A model generated the notes under the pieces. It saw nothing but the letters and a program-made list of their open reading frames with translations, searched no databases and was not told the origin of the DNA. Position numbers and translations under genes: made by a program. A stretch of 64,000 nt of DNA. It comes from Paraglaciecola sp. (GTDB taxonomy: Bacteria > Pseudomonadota > Gammaproteobacteria > Enterobacterales > Alteromonadaceae). Below, piece after piece: positions 1 to 7,320 of this stretch (position 1 is its first letter; each line of letters begins with the position of its first letter). The DNA lies in NCBI GenBank assembly GCA_009993955.1, contig JAACSL010000014.1, positions 1 through 64,000 of the forward strand. The letters run 5' to 3'.

Positions 1-282
1 CCCACCCACTCGCTCACCCGATAAACCCGGTAAACGCGATAAGGACTCAGCAATCGACGAATCAGGCAACTTACCAATGTCTTCCGCCGATAAGGCTTCC
101 ACCACCGACGCGCTGTCCATCTTCACCGCTTGTGAACGCATCAGTGAGCCACGAATACCCGATACCGAGATAACTTCAACGTCACTCTCTGCTTCCGCGG
201 GCATGTCTTGGGCTAAAACGGGGCTACTTAAGGCAACGATGACCGCCGTTGCCAGTGTATTTCTTTTAAACAGTATGTGCAT
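1..282 (-). CDS. TonB-dependent receptor, N-terminal part only
   Basis: This is the first 94 residues of an outer-membrane receptor that runs off the left edge of the window. The start at 282 is preceded by a GGAG ribosome site. A signal peptide (MHILFKRNTLATAVIVALSS..VLAQ) is followed by a TonB-box-like VEVISVSGIRGS and the plug-domain opening (residues about 60-94: VVEALSAEDIGKLPDSSIAE..RLPG), typical of the large TonB receptors marine bacteria use for carbohydrates. It is divergent from the amylosucrase, so sucrose or a related glucoside is a reasonable substrate, but that is inferred from position. It probably shares the regulatory region at 283-630. Confidence 0.88.
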   Translation of the reverse strand, partial: MHILFKRNTLATAVIVALSSPVLAQDMPAEAESDVEVISVSGIRGSLMRSQAVKMDSASVVEALSAEDIGKLPDSSIAESLSRLPGLSGERVGG

Positions 283-482
283 GGTGTTCTCCAAATTTGG
301 ATTACAGTGACGAGTTTGGTAGTAGCGCCCTGAACCCTCTATTGTTACTCACGCCCTGACCACTATTTAGGTGCGTGACCTTACGATGAATCGTTAATCT
401 CATTAGGCTAACGCTAGTTTGTCGCTTAACAAGGCACTCAATAGGTGTAGACAGCTTGTTGAAGCACTAAAAAACGACAAGA

Positions 483-496
483 CTTAATCGATTAAG
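483..496. promoter_or_regulatory. Candidate LacI-family operator
   Basis: The sequence CTTAATCGATTAAG is a perfect 14-bp palindrome with the central CG typical of LacI-family operators. It lies between the divergent receptor and amylosucrase genes, and a LacI-type repressor gene sits just downstream of the amylosucrase. It is therefore the best guess for that repressor's binding site. No second copy was noted. Confidence 0.5.
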
Positions 497-516
497 AATA
501 AAATTAGCAAACAAAT

Positions 517-558
517 AGCAATATGTAAATATTTTGTACAAAATATTTACATATTGCT
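517..558. repeat. 42-bp perfect palindrome
   Basis: Bases 517-558 are perfectly self-complementary with no spacer, centred on TGTACA at 535-540. The arms read AGCAATATGTAAATATTTTG and its complement; position 516/559 no longer pairs. The half-sites include TGTAAAT...ATTTACA. It ends 73 bp before the amylosucrase start. It could bind a large dimeric or tetrameric regulator, or form a cruciform or RNA hairpin. It lacks a GC-rich stem and T-tract, so a terminator is unlikely. Confidence 0.8.
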
Positions 559-630
559 TGTAAGGCTCTATTAATTGTTAACACAAAAGCATAATATGCT
601 TTCTTAAACGTATAAGTTAAATGGTGATAT

Positions 631-2568
631 ATGAACTTAAGTGTCGAAAGTCAGCGCACCTTACAGCGGCTGAGTGCAAGTTTGGATTGGTCTGTTGTCA
701 ACAAAACCGAGGGCAAGGTGTTCGAAGCCCGTTTAGCGCAAAATTTTCCACAGTTATTCACTTTGTTGCATGGTTTATATGGCCATCGCTATGACTTTTA
801 TTATCATTTACAACAAACTGTCACAACTTTACTGCAAGGATTTGCCCAGCGTAGCAAAGCCCTCAAACAAAAAGATACACGCCGTTTAGCCGATCCCCAT
901 TGGTATCAGTCTCAAAATATGCTGGGCATGGCTTGTTACGTAGACTTGTTTGCTGGCGACTTAGCCACGTTGCAAGAAAAAATTCCTTATCTGCAAAAAC
1001 TCGGCATGACCTACCTGCATTTGATGCCGCTCTATGCTGCGCCCTTAGGAGACAGTGACGGTGGTTATGCTGTGTCGGATTATCGCAAAGTTAATCCAAG
1101 CCTTGGCGATATTGACGATCTTCGCGCCCTTGCCGCAGCGCTCAACAAGGCCGGCATAAGTCTAGTCCTTGATTTTGTTTTTAATCATACCTCTGACGAA
1201 CACCGTTGGGCCGAAGCAGCTAAATCGGGGGATAGTGAGTTCGCCGACTACTACCATATGTTTGCAGATCGAACGATGCCTGATTTGTATGAACGCAATT
1301 TACGTGAAATTTTTCCACAAGTTCGCCGGGGTAATTTCACTTGGAATGACCAGGCTAAGCGTTGGGTTTGGACCACCTTCAATAGCTTTCAGTGGGATTT
1401 GAACTACGCCAATCCCGCGGTATTTACTGCCATTACGGATGAGATGTTATTTTTAGCTAACGTAGGTTGTGAAGCTTTGCGTCTCGATGCTTTAGCCTTT
1501 ATTTGGAAAGAGATGGGGACAAACTGCGAAAATCAGCCAAAAGCCCACAAACTGATCCAAGCGTTTAACTGTTGTTTGCAAATCGTTGCGCCAGCTGTGG
1601 TATTTAAGTCAGAGGCTATTGTGCACCCTGATGAGGTAGTCAAATACATCGACAAACAGGAGTGTCAGATTTCTTATAACCCATTGCTCATGGCATTGGT
1701 GTGGGAAAGTTTGGCAACACGCCAGACCAACCTTCTCAGTGCCTCGATGCAGCGCAGTTTCGCCATTTCGCCGGACTGTGCGTGGGTCAATTACATCCGT
1801 TGTCATGATGATATTGGTTGGACCTTTGACGACAGCATTGCTCAGCATCTGGGCATTAATGGCCAAGATCATCGACATTTTCTCAATCAGTTTTATACGG
1901 GGCGCTTTCCCGGATCATTTGCCAAGGGTGTGGCTTTTGCCGAAAACCCTAGTACTGGCGACTGCCGTGTTTGTGGTTCGCTGGCCTCTTTAGCTGGCTT
2001 AGAACAAGCGTTGGCGACCCAAAATCCTCAGCATATTGATCACGCCATTAAGCGAATTTTATTGGTCCACGCTATTATTCTGAGCATTGGTGGTATTCCC
2101 CTTATTTACTCAGGAGACGAACTCGGTTTACTGAATGACTACAACTATCAGCAACAAGCTAATAAACAACATGACGATCGATGGGTTCATCGCATCGCAG
2201 TGACAGAGCAAGCTTTGCAACAAGTCTCAGACAAACACACCGCCCAACATGCCATTGCTCAGGGTCTTGCCAACCTTATTCAGATTCGTCAGCAGCACAG
2301 TATTTTTGGTCAGTCTGACACCCAGATATTAACTGTCGATAATCAACATATCTTTGCCTTCACCCGCCATACCAAGCGGGGACAGGGTTTGCTAGCCCTA
2401 TTCAATTTCAGTGAATTTGTGCAAACATTAAGCAGCGCCGATATGGCCTTGCTCAATAGCCATCGTATGTATGATTTGATCAGTCAAACTGACATGATGA
2501 ATGATGGCGCTCGTGTCGTGTTGGAGCCCTATCAAATTATGTGGTTACTACCCACCGACGTGTCATAA
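631..2568 (+). CDS. Amylosucrase (GH13)
   Basis: Amylosucrase (EC 2.4.1.4) transfers glucose from sucrose onto an alpha-1,4-glucan and releases fructose. The 645-residue protein matches the length of the Neisseria polysaccharea enzyme, and the catalytic residues fall at the numbers I recall for that enzyme: nucleophile D286 (ALRLDALAF), acid/base E328 (FKSEAIVHP) and D393 (CHDDIGWTF). An N-terminal helical domain (1-90), a (beta/alpha)8 barrel with QWDLNY and STGDCR motifs, and a C-terminal beta domain are recognisable. There is no signal peptide, so it acts in the cytoplasm. Its stop overlaps the convergent LacI gene by 6 bp. A sucrose permease is not in the window and may lie to the left. 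Confidence 0.93.
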   Translation: MNLSVESQRTLQRLSASLDWSVVNKTEGKVFEARLAQNFPQLFTLLHGLYGHRYDFYYHLQQTVTTLLQGFAQRSKALKQKDTRRLADPHWYQSQNMLGMACYVDLFAGDLATLQEKIPYLQKLGMTYLHLMPLYAAPLGDSDGGYAVSDYRKVNPSLGDIDDLRALAAALNKAGISLVLDFVFNHTSDEHRWAEAAKSGDSEFADYYHMFADRTMPDLYERNLREIFPQVRRGNFTWNDQAKRWVWTTFNSFQWDLNYANPAVFTAITDEMLFLANVGCEALRLDALAFIWKEMGTNCENQPKAHKLIQAFNCCLQIVAPAVVFKSEAIVHPDEVVKYIDKQECQISYNPLLMALVWESLATRQTNLLSASMQRSFAISPDCAWVNYIRCHDDIGWTFDDSIAQHLGINGQDHRHFLNQFYTGRFPGSFAKGVAFAENPSTGDCRVCGSLASLAGLEQALATQNPQHIDHAIKRILLVHAIILSIGGIPLIYSGDELGLLNDYNYQQQANKQHDDRWVHRIAVTEQALQQVSDKHTAQHAIAQGLANLIQIRQQHSIFGQSDTQILTVDNQHIFAFTRHTKRGQGLLALFNFSEFVQTLSSADMALLNSHRMYDLISQTDMMNDGARVVLEPYQIMWLLPTDVS

Positions 2569-3636
2569 ACATGAATCCCTGACGACTAGGCGCGTTTCTA
2601 ATGTGATGCTAGTGGTTGGGTTGCCCTCCAATAACATTTGCGCTGCAACACGTCCTTTTTCCAAACTCTGTTGGCAGACCGTGGTCAGTGCAGGTGTGCT
2701 GCGTGCGGCTTCTGGTATGTCATCAAAACCCGTGACCTGTAATTCACTGGGCACACTGATCCCTAAGCTTTGCGCCACTCGAATAGCGGCAAGAGCAATG
2801 ACATCGCTCATGCACAGCAGGGTTGTGGGCCTTGGCAGCGAGGTCAGGGCTTCTCGCGCAGCTATTTCTGCTTGTGCAGGTGAGTTAACAGGAATGTGCC
2901 AGATGCGTTCTGGGCTGATTGAGCAATGCAGTCCTTGAGCGGCTCTAAAATACCCAGCCAAACGACTGCGTGAGATTTCACCGCTGTGAGTCGTGATATC
3001 AGGCGCAGTCAAGCGACAAACTCGCCCCGCATCAATTAGGCGCAGCCCCAGTACCGCCACCTCGGGATGCTGTTGTTTGGCCAACGCATGGTTGGCAATA
3101 GTGAACGCACCTTGCTCATTGTCAATATTGACTGAGGCGGTGCCAGAGGATTCAAAATCAACTGTCACCACTGGCTTTCCTGTCCTTAAAATTTGATTGA
3201 AGGCATTTCCGGCCAAAGCACCATATAATACAAAACCATCGGGCAATGATTCTGCACTACTTTGCTGAGCAGATACCACCCCACTTGACAGCAACAACAG
3301 CTGTTTTTGTTTGTCTACCAATACTTCAGCTATGCCCTGCAATAATTGATTAGCCACGGGGTCTGAAAAACTGTAACTCAACGAATCTGCCAGCATCACA
3401 CCAATTACCCCAGACTCACCACGGCGCAAAGAACGTGCGGCTAAGTTAGGACCAAAATAGCCCAATTCGGCCGATTCTTTTAAAATGCGATCACGTAAAG
3501 ATGCCGAAAGTTGATCAGGACGATTAAAGGCATTCGACACAGTGGCCGTGGACACCCCAAGTTGGGCTGCAACTTGTTTCAAATTTAAAGGCTTTTTAAT
3601 CGTGATATCCTCTTCCAGATAGCCTAACAAGTTCAT
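2563..3636 (-). CDS. LacI-family transcriptional repressor
   Basis: The N-terminal helix-turn-helix is clear (LKQVAAQLGVSTATVSNAFN, about residues 19-38), followed by the hinge region and a periplasmic-binding-protein-like effector domain (GVIGVMLADSLSYSF onward) that would bind a sugar or sugar phosphate. At 357 residues it is slightly longer than usual because about 17 residues precede the DNA-binding domain; a start inside this stretch is possible, but no clear alternative ATG exists. It converges on the amylosucrase with a 6-bp overlap and most likely controls it and the divergent TonB receptor through the site at 483-496. Confidence 0.88.
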   Translation of the reverse strand: MNLLGYLEEDITIKKPLNLKQVAAQLGVSTATVSNAFNRPDQLSASLRDRILKESAELGYFGPNLAARSLRRGESGVIGVMLADSLSYSFSDPVANQLLQGIAEVLVDKQKQLLLLSSGVVSAQQSSAESLPDGFVLYGALAGNAFNQILRTGKPVVTVDFESSGTASVNIDNEQGAFTIANHALAKQQHPEVAVLGLRLIDAGRVCRLTAPDITTHSGEISRSRLAGYFRAAQGLHCSISPERIWHIPVNSPAQAEIAAREALTSLPRPTTLLCMSDVIALAAIRVAQSLGISVPSELQVTGFDDIPEAARSTPALTTVCQQSLEKGRVAAQMLLEGNPTTSITLETRLVVRDSCL

Positions 3637-3958
3637 CTAATTGCTTCTAACTTAACGCGGGTTGTTGTTACAAATCTTGACCTTGTTTGTCTCCACAGAC
3701 TGCATAATAAAGTGACTTAATGAACAACAGCCCTCGAGAAATTTCCCAAGTGTTTGGCCATAAGACAAACAACATTGTCAAGCTATCATCGCCTTAAAAC
3801 ATTGCAGAGTAAACCTTGTGACAAATGAAAGCTGCGGTTAGGATGATCAAAAAACCTAGGCCTACGTAAGCCTAAATTAGCAGAGGCCATTCGGGCTTTC
3901 GATACACCATTGAAGGGCGTCTGTTTTGCATCGACTCTACATTTTCAAGGACCGCGAT
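3637..3958. other. Non-coding gap, probable divergent promoters
   Basis: This 322-bp stretch lies between the start of the LacI repressor and the start of the GST gene. It must hold promoters for both. I see no coding potential, RNA gene or strong hairpin. A short inverted pair GACAA...TTGTC occurs near 3762-3779. Confidence 0.4.
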
Positions 3959-4621
3959 ATGTTAGTTTTACATGGTTTTGCCGTCAGTAACTATTTCAAC
4001 ATGGTGCAACTAGCTCTGGCTGTTAAGGAGCTCGATTACCAAACTAACTTAGTTTATCCCAATCAAAGCCCTGAATATTTAGCACTCAGTCCCATGGGCA
4101 AAGTACCCGTTCTGCAAACCGAGTTTGGTGTATTAACCGAAACTAATGTGATTTTGGAATACCTCGATACTTATGCTAGCTCCCAAGCACTTTACCTAGG
4201 CTCTGCTTTTGAACAGGCAAAAGTGCGCGAATTGGTGAAAATCTGTGAGCTATATATCGAATTACCAGCACGACGATGTCATGCCGAGGCATTTTTTGGT
4301 CAGCCCGTTGATGAATTGACCAAAAAAGAAGTGAAACGTGCTTTAGTTAAGGGTGTCGAGGCGTTAAAACGAACCGCTAAATTTTCGCCTTACTTAGCCG
4401 GCGATAAGTTCAGCGCAGCCGACATCGTTTTTTTATATTCAATGGAACTGGCGAGTGCAGTAGGTAAACGTTGTTTCGACATGGATCTACTCGCTACCTT
4501 GCCTGTAGCAAAAGACTTATTAGAAAAATTAAATCAGTTGCCTGCCGTACAGAAAATTACAGAAGAGCGCAAAGCGGGCAATGCTGAATTTAAAAAATAC
4601 CTTGCCAGTTATAAACGTTAA
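3959..4621 (+). CDS. Glutathione S-transferase family protein
   Basis: The product is 220 residues with a thioredoxin-fold N-terminal domain (MLVLHGFAVSNYFNMVQLAL; the MGKVPVL cis-proline motif near residue 55; then LTETNVILEYLD, the usual glutathione-binding ET/ES segment) and an all-helical C-terminal domain ending LPAVQKITEER. The ATG at 3959 is preferred because AAGGA lies 8 bases upstream; a TTG 33 bases earlier is in frame but has no such site. Substrate is unknown. Confidence 0.85.
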   Translation: MLVLHGFAVSNYFNMVQLALAVKELDYQTNLVYPNQSPEYLALSPMGKVPVLQTEFGVLTETNVILEYLDTYASSQALYLGSAFEQAKVRELVKICELYIELPARRCHAEAFFGQPVDELTKKEVKRALVKGVEALKRTAKFSPYLAGDKFSAADIVFLYSMELASAVGKRCFDMDLLATLPVAKDLLEKLNQLPAVQKITEERKAGNAEFKKYLASYKR

Positions 4622-4694
4622 TCGATGATTTGGTCTATGTTGAGAATGGACGATGTGTTTTGTTCTCAATCAGTTGCGAATAAAAGGATATGTT

Positions 4695-4889
4695 ATGAGC
4701 TTAACCACCAATGCCGAGTTTAGTTGTCCTTATTGCATGGAAATCAATGACTTAGAAATTGACCCAGATAATGATTTGAACCAGCAACAAATTGTTGATT
4801 GCCAAGTTTGTTGCAGTCCTATTGAAATAACTGTTACCACTGGCTTGCATGATGAATTTAATATTCTTGCTAGTACTGACAATGATTGA
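4695..4889 (+). CDS. CPXCG-type cysteine-rich small protein
   Basis: A 64-residue acidic protein with two cysteine pairs, CPYC (residues 10-13) and CQVC (about 37-40), consistent with the Cys_rich_CPXG family, a small zinc-ribbon-like fold of unknown role common in gammaproteobacteria. The start at 4695 (MSLTTNAEF) follows an AAAGGAT ribosome site; an upstream in-frame ATG at 4653 would add an unlikely leader. It lies 18 bp before the next unknown gene. Confidence 0.75.
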   Translation: MSLTTNAEFSCPYCMEINDLEIDPDNDLNQQQIVDCQVCCSPIEITVTTGLHDEFNILASTDND

Positions 4890-4907
4890 GTTTGCTCAGC
4901 TCAAGTC

Positions 4908-5264
4908 ATGATTTATTTATATCAAGCGACGCCAGCACTGCAAAACCAAATGCGCCAACTGAACAGTGAGCGAGAGTTGTTGAGATTGGTTATCGACAGC
5001 GTCGGCGAGTATGAGTTTGCTTGCCAAGTTGCCATTGATGATCTCGACCTCGCCTTTGTCAGCGCAGGCGGTGCTTTGCCTTGGATGGCAAACTTTTCTG
5101 CAGAACTACCAGCCATTCCAGCCATTCAACGTCCCATCGATTACGGTGATATTTTGATTGAACAGCCAAGTGGCTACGTTAATCTTGCCACGCCTGCTGG
5201 CTTCATCCCTCTGGTTGACATTATTTTTCAGAGCGGTCAGCTGCACAAAAAGCAATTCAATTAA
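4908..5264 (+). CDS. Conserved-looking protein of unknown function
   Basis: A 118-residue soluble protein that I do not recognise. There is no signal peptide or membrane segment. The N-terminal half is helical (QNQMRQLNSERELLRLVIDS); the C-terminal half is rich in proline and small hydrophobics (ELPAIPAIQRPIDYGD). It lies 18 bp after the CPXCG gene and 63 bp before the MscS-like gene on the same strand, so it is probably part of one transcript. Confidence 0.6.
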   Translation: MIYLYQATPALQNQMRQLNSERELLRLVIDSVGEYEFACQVAIDDLDLAFVSAGGALPWMANFSAELPAIPAIQRPIDYGDILIEQPSGYVNLATPAGFIPLVDIIFQSGQLHKKQFN

Positions 5265-5327
5265 CACATCCAAGCATGAATGTTTTACACTGCTGCTATT
5301 GAGTTTGTGCAGTATTAAGTGGTGTTG

Positions 5328-5972
5328 ATGGAAGCGTTATTGGTTGAAATTTCTCAGTGGATCGCTTTACACAAGAGTAATTTAATTGCTACCTGTGTGG
5401 CGCTTTGTGTCTATATGTTGGTGATTAGAATCACCCTGCCTTTACTTGAAAAAAGTACCGGTGATAGTGGCTTTAAAAGCGAGCAAGTGGCCAAAGCCTA
5501 TCATATGGTGAAGTTAGTCGCTGCCCTTATTTGTACGGCCATCATACTGCTATTTTGGGGCATTGATTTCAGTGGTTTACTGCTGATGTCCACGTCTATC
5601 ATCACCTTACTCGGTGTCGCTTTATTTGCCAGTTGGTCGATACTGAGTAATGTCACATCCTTCTTCATTTTGTTATTTCACAATTCGTTTCGACGTGGCA
5701 ATTATATTCGCATCATTGATGCCGATAACTACATAGAAGGGTATATACAAGAACTTGGCCTTCTTAACACCAAGTTAACCACCAGCAACCAAGAGCATAT
5801 TATTTATCCAAATAATTTATTGTTGGCTCGACCCATTTTTGTCAATCCCAACAGACGTTTACAAGAAATGGGCAAAATCAATGATCAACCTGCCGCCGGG
5901 CTTCAGGTTGATGGTCTGGGCTTGGATAAATCAACAACTAACCCTGCCAATACTGAAAGTGAAAAAAGGTAA
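5328..5972 (+). CDS. Small MscS-family mechanosensitive channel
   Basis: A 214-residue membrane protein: two N-terminal membrane segments (about 18-40 and 60-85), a pore-lining TM3-like helix (STSIITLLGVALFASWSILS) and an MscS beta domain (FRRGNYIRIIDADNYIEGYI, GLLNTKL, IIYPNNLLL). The polar low-complexity tail (DKSTTNPANTESEKR) and the lack of the full alpha/beta vestibule make it a short version. GTG at 5319 and ATG at 5328 are both possible; I chose the ATG. The next gene begins 4 bp after its stop. Confidence 0.82.
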   Translation: MEALLVEISQWIALHKSNLIATCVALCVYMLVIRITLPLLEKSTGDSGFKSEQVAKAYHMVKLVAALICTAIILLFWGIDFSGLLLMSTSIITLLGVALFASWSILSNVTSFFILLFHNSFRRGNYIRIIDADNYIEGYIQELGLLNTKLTTSNQEHIIYPNNLLLARPIFVNPNRRLQEMGKINDQPAAGLQVDGLGLDKSTTNPANTESEKR

Positions 5973-5976
5973 GGTA

Positions 5977-6954
5977 ATGACGGGTGAATACCTACTCAAC
6001 AAAGGTATTGTTTGCGCAAGTTACCGTTGGTTATGGTTGTGTCTCAGCTTAACAACGTTTACCAGTCATGCCGAGCAGCAAAGCTTTAAGCAACTAAAGC
6101 TAGCTGACGCTACCGAATACAGTTACGACTGGCAAGATTCAAATGCTCAAGCACACAGCCTCAAATTTTTGTTACCTGCCGCGCAACACAATCAGCCTCT
6201 GCAACGCAAGTTTGTTGCCAATATGGCGCAACAATATGTGTATATTGAATTACATAAGGCAGCGAGGGCCATTGACCCTCGGCAAGCAACGGTGGACATC
6301 AAAAGGCAAGGTAAAAATATCCAGGTTGAAGTAAGTAGCCGCAGTCAAGAGTTGGCCAATCGTTGGCAAAAAAACATGGAGAAAAGCCAGACTCAGGCCT
6401 TTGATCGCTACCTGCATGAGCACTATTTCACGCGCTTCACCTCATTTATGGGGGAAGAAGCGGTAAAACCTGATCACCTGCGCTACATTGATGAAAACAA
6501 AATCCCCTTACTGCCCGTGGCACAGTCCATTTACGACATGTTACCAAGTGGCAGTGAAAGCCGATCGTATGTCAATTTGCTACTCAGTTGGGTACAGAGC
6601 ATTCCCTACAACAGTTTAGAAAACCGCCTCACCTCGAATGGCGCGGGGTATCTGCCGCCTTTGGCAGTGATCAACAACAATCAAGGAGATTGCGACAGTA
6701 AGGCCGTTCTCATGGCCAGTCTGATTCGCTCTTTGTTACCCGAGGTAAAGATGGTGATGGTTTATCTCCCCAACCATGCGGTATTGGGTATAAGTCTGCC
6801 TTTTCGCACTAATGAACCCATTGTCCGACTCGATGGCACCGATTATCTGTTAATGGAAACCAGCGGCCCCGCCATCATGGCCATTGGTGAAACAGGTGAA
6901 AAGACCAAGCTGGCACTGGCGCGAGGCAGGTACATTTTTGAGTCTATTCCATGA
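5977..6954 (+). CDS. Secreted transglutaminase-like cysteine protein
   Basis: A 325-residue protein with an N-terminal hydrophobic signal (WLWLCLSLTTFTSHA). The C-terminal half shows a papain/transglutaminase-like triad in order: Cys in NNNQGDCDSKAVLMASL, His in LPNHAVLGI, Asp in RLDGTDYLLMET. The start at 5977 follows AAGGTAAGGT, 4 bp after the channel gene; an ATG further up lies inside that gene and would bury the signal peptide. Such proteins often act as periplasmic amidases or peptidases, but the substrate is unknown. Coupling to the MscS-like channel suggests an envelope role. Confidence 0.7.
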   Translation: MTGEYLLNKGIVCASYRWLWLCLSLTTFTSHAEQQSFKQLKLADATEYSYDWQDSNAQAHSLKFLLPAAQHNQPLQRKFVANMAQQYVYIELHKAARAIDPRQATVDIKRQGKNIQVEVSSRSQELANRWQKNMEKSQTQAFDRYLHEHYFTRFTSFMGEEAVKPDHLRYIDENKIPLLPVAQSIYDMLPSGSESRSYVNLLLSWVQSIPYNSLENRLTSNGAGYLPPLAVINNNQGDCDSKAVLMASLIRSLLPEVKMVMVYLPNHAVLGISLPFRTNEPIVRLDGTDYLLMETSGPAIMAIGETGEKTKLALARGRYIFESIP

Positions 6955-7320
6955 GAGTATCAGTCTTGAAGCACCACAGTGAGATGGAAAATATGCGTGT
7001 TAGTGCTCGAAAAAGTTACATTTTGTAAAGAATTAGCGGCTAAGCTATCAATACCGCCTCTTTTTCGCGATTATTTCTGTATCAAATTCAACTTTAACCG
7101 ACCATTAAAAATCATTTATTAGAATATTTATCACGTTTTTGGATTTTTAATAAATATTTTTTCCACAAAAAGCCGATTAACCTCAATAAAACAACCTATT
7201 TATTCCTTTTTTGAAAAATCTATGACAAATCTACTCCTATTTCGTTACAAATTGCGTAGTATTCGCAGCTGACTTAAAAAAAATCAGAATAGTCAGCGTT
7301 AAAACTTCCAGGAGATACAC
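6955..7320. promoter_or_regulatory. Long AT-rich leader of the TonB receptor
   Basis: This 366-bp non-coding gap precedes the large receptor. It is rich in A and T tracts, particularly 7080-7230, and ends in a strong AGGAG ribosome site at 7310-7314. TTGCGTAGTATT near 7252-7263 could act as an extended -10 element but lacks a good -35. No hairpin terminator for the upstream gene was found. Confidence 0.4.

Larger units (their letters stand above)
283..630. promoter_or_regulatory. Divergent regulatory region of the sucrose locus
   Basis: This 348-bp non-coding gap separates the TonB receptor (leftward) from the amylosucrase (rightward), so it must carry promoters for both. It contains two palindromes described separately: a 14-bp LacI-type site at 483-496 and a 42-bp perfect palindrome at 517-558. 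I could not pick a convincing -35/-10 pair with correct spacing for the amylosucrase; TAATAT at 592-597 is a possible -10. The region is strongly AT-rich from about 480 onward. Confidence 0.6.

Noticed and set aside
5839..5976. Upstream start of the transglutaminase-like gene
   Set aside because: It lies within the MscS-like gene and would place about 46 residues before the signal peptide; ATG 5977 has a good ribosome site.
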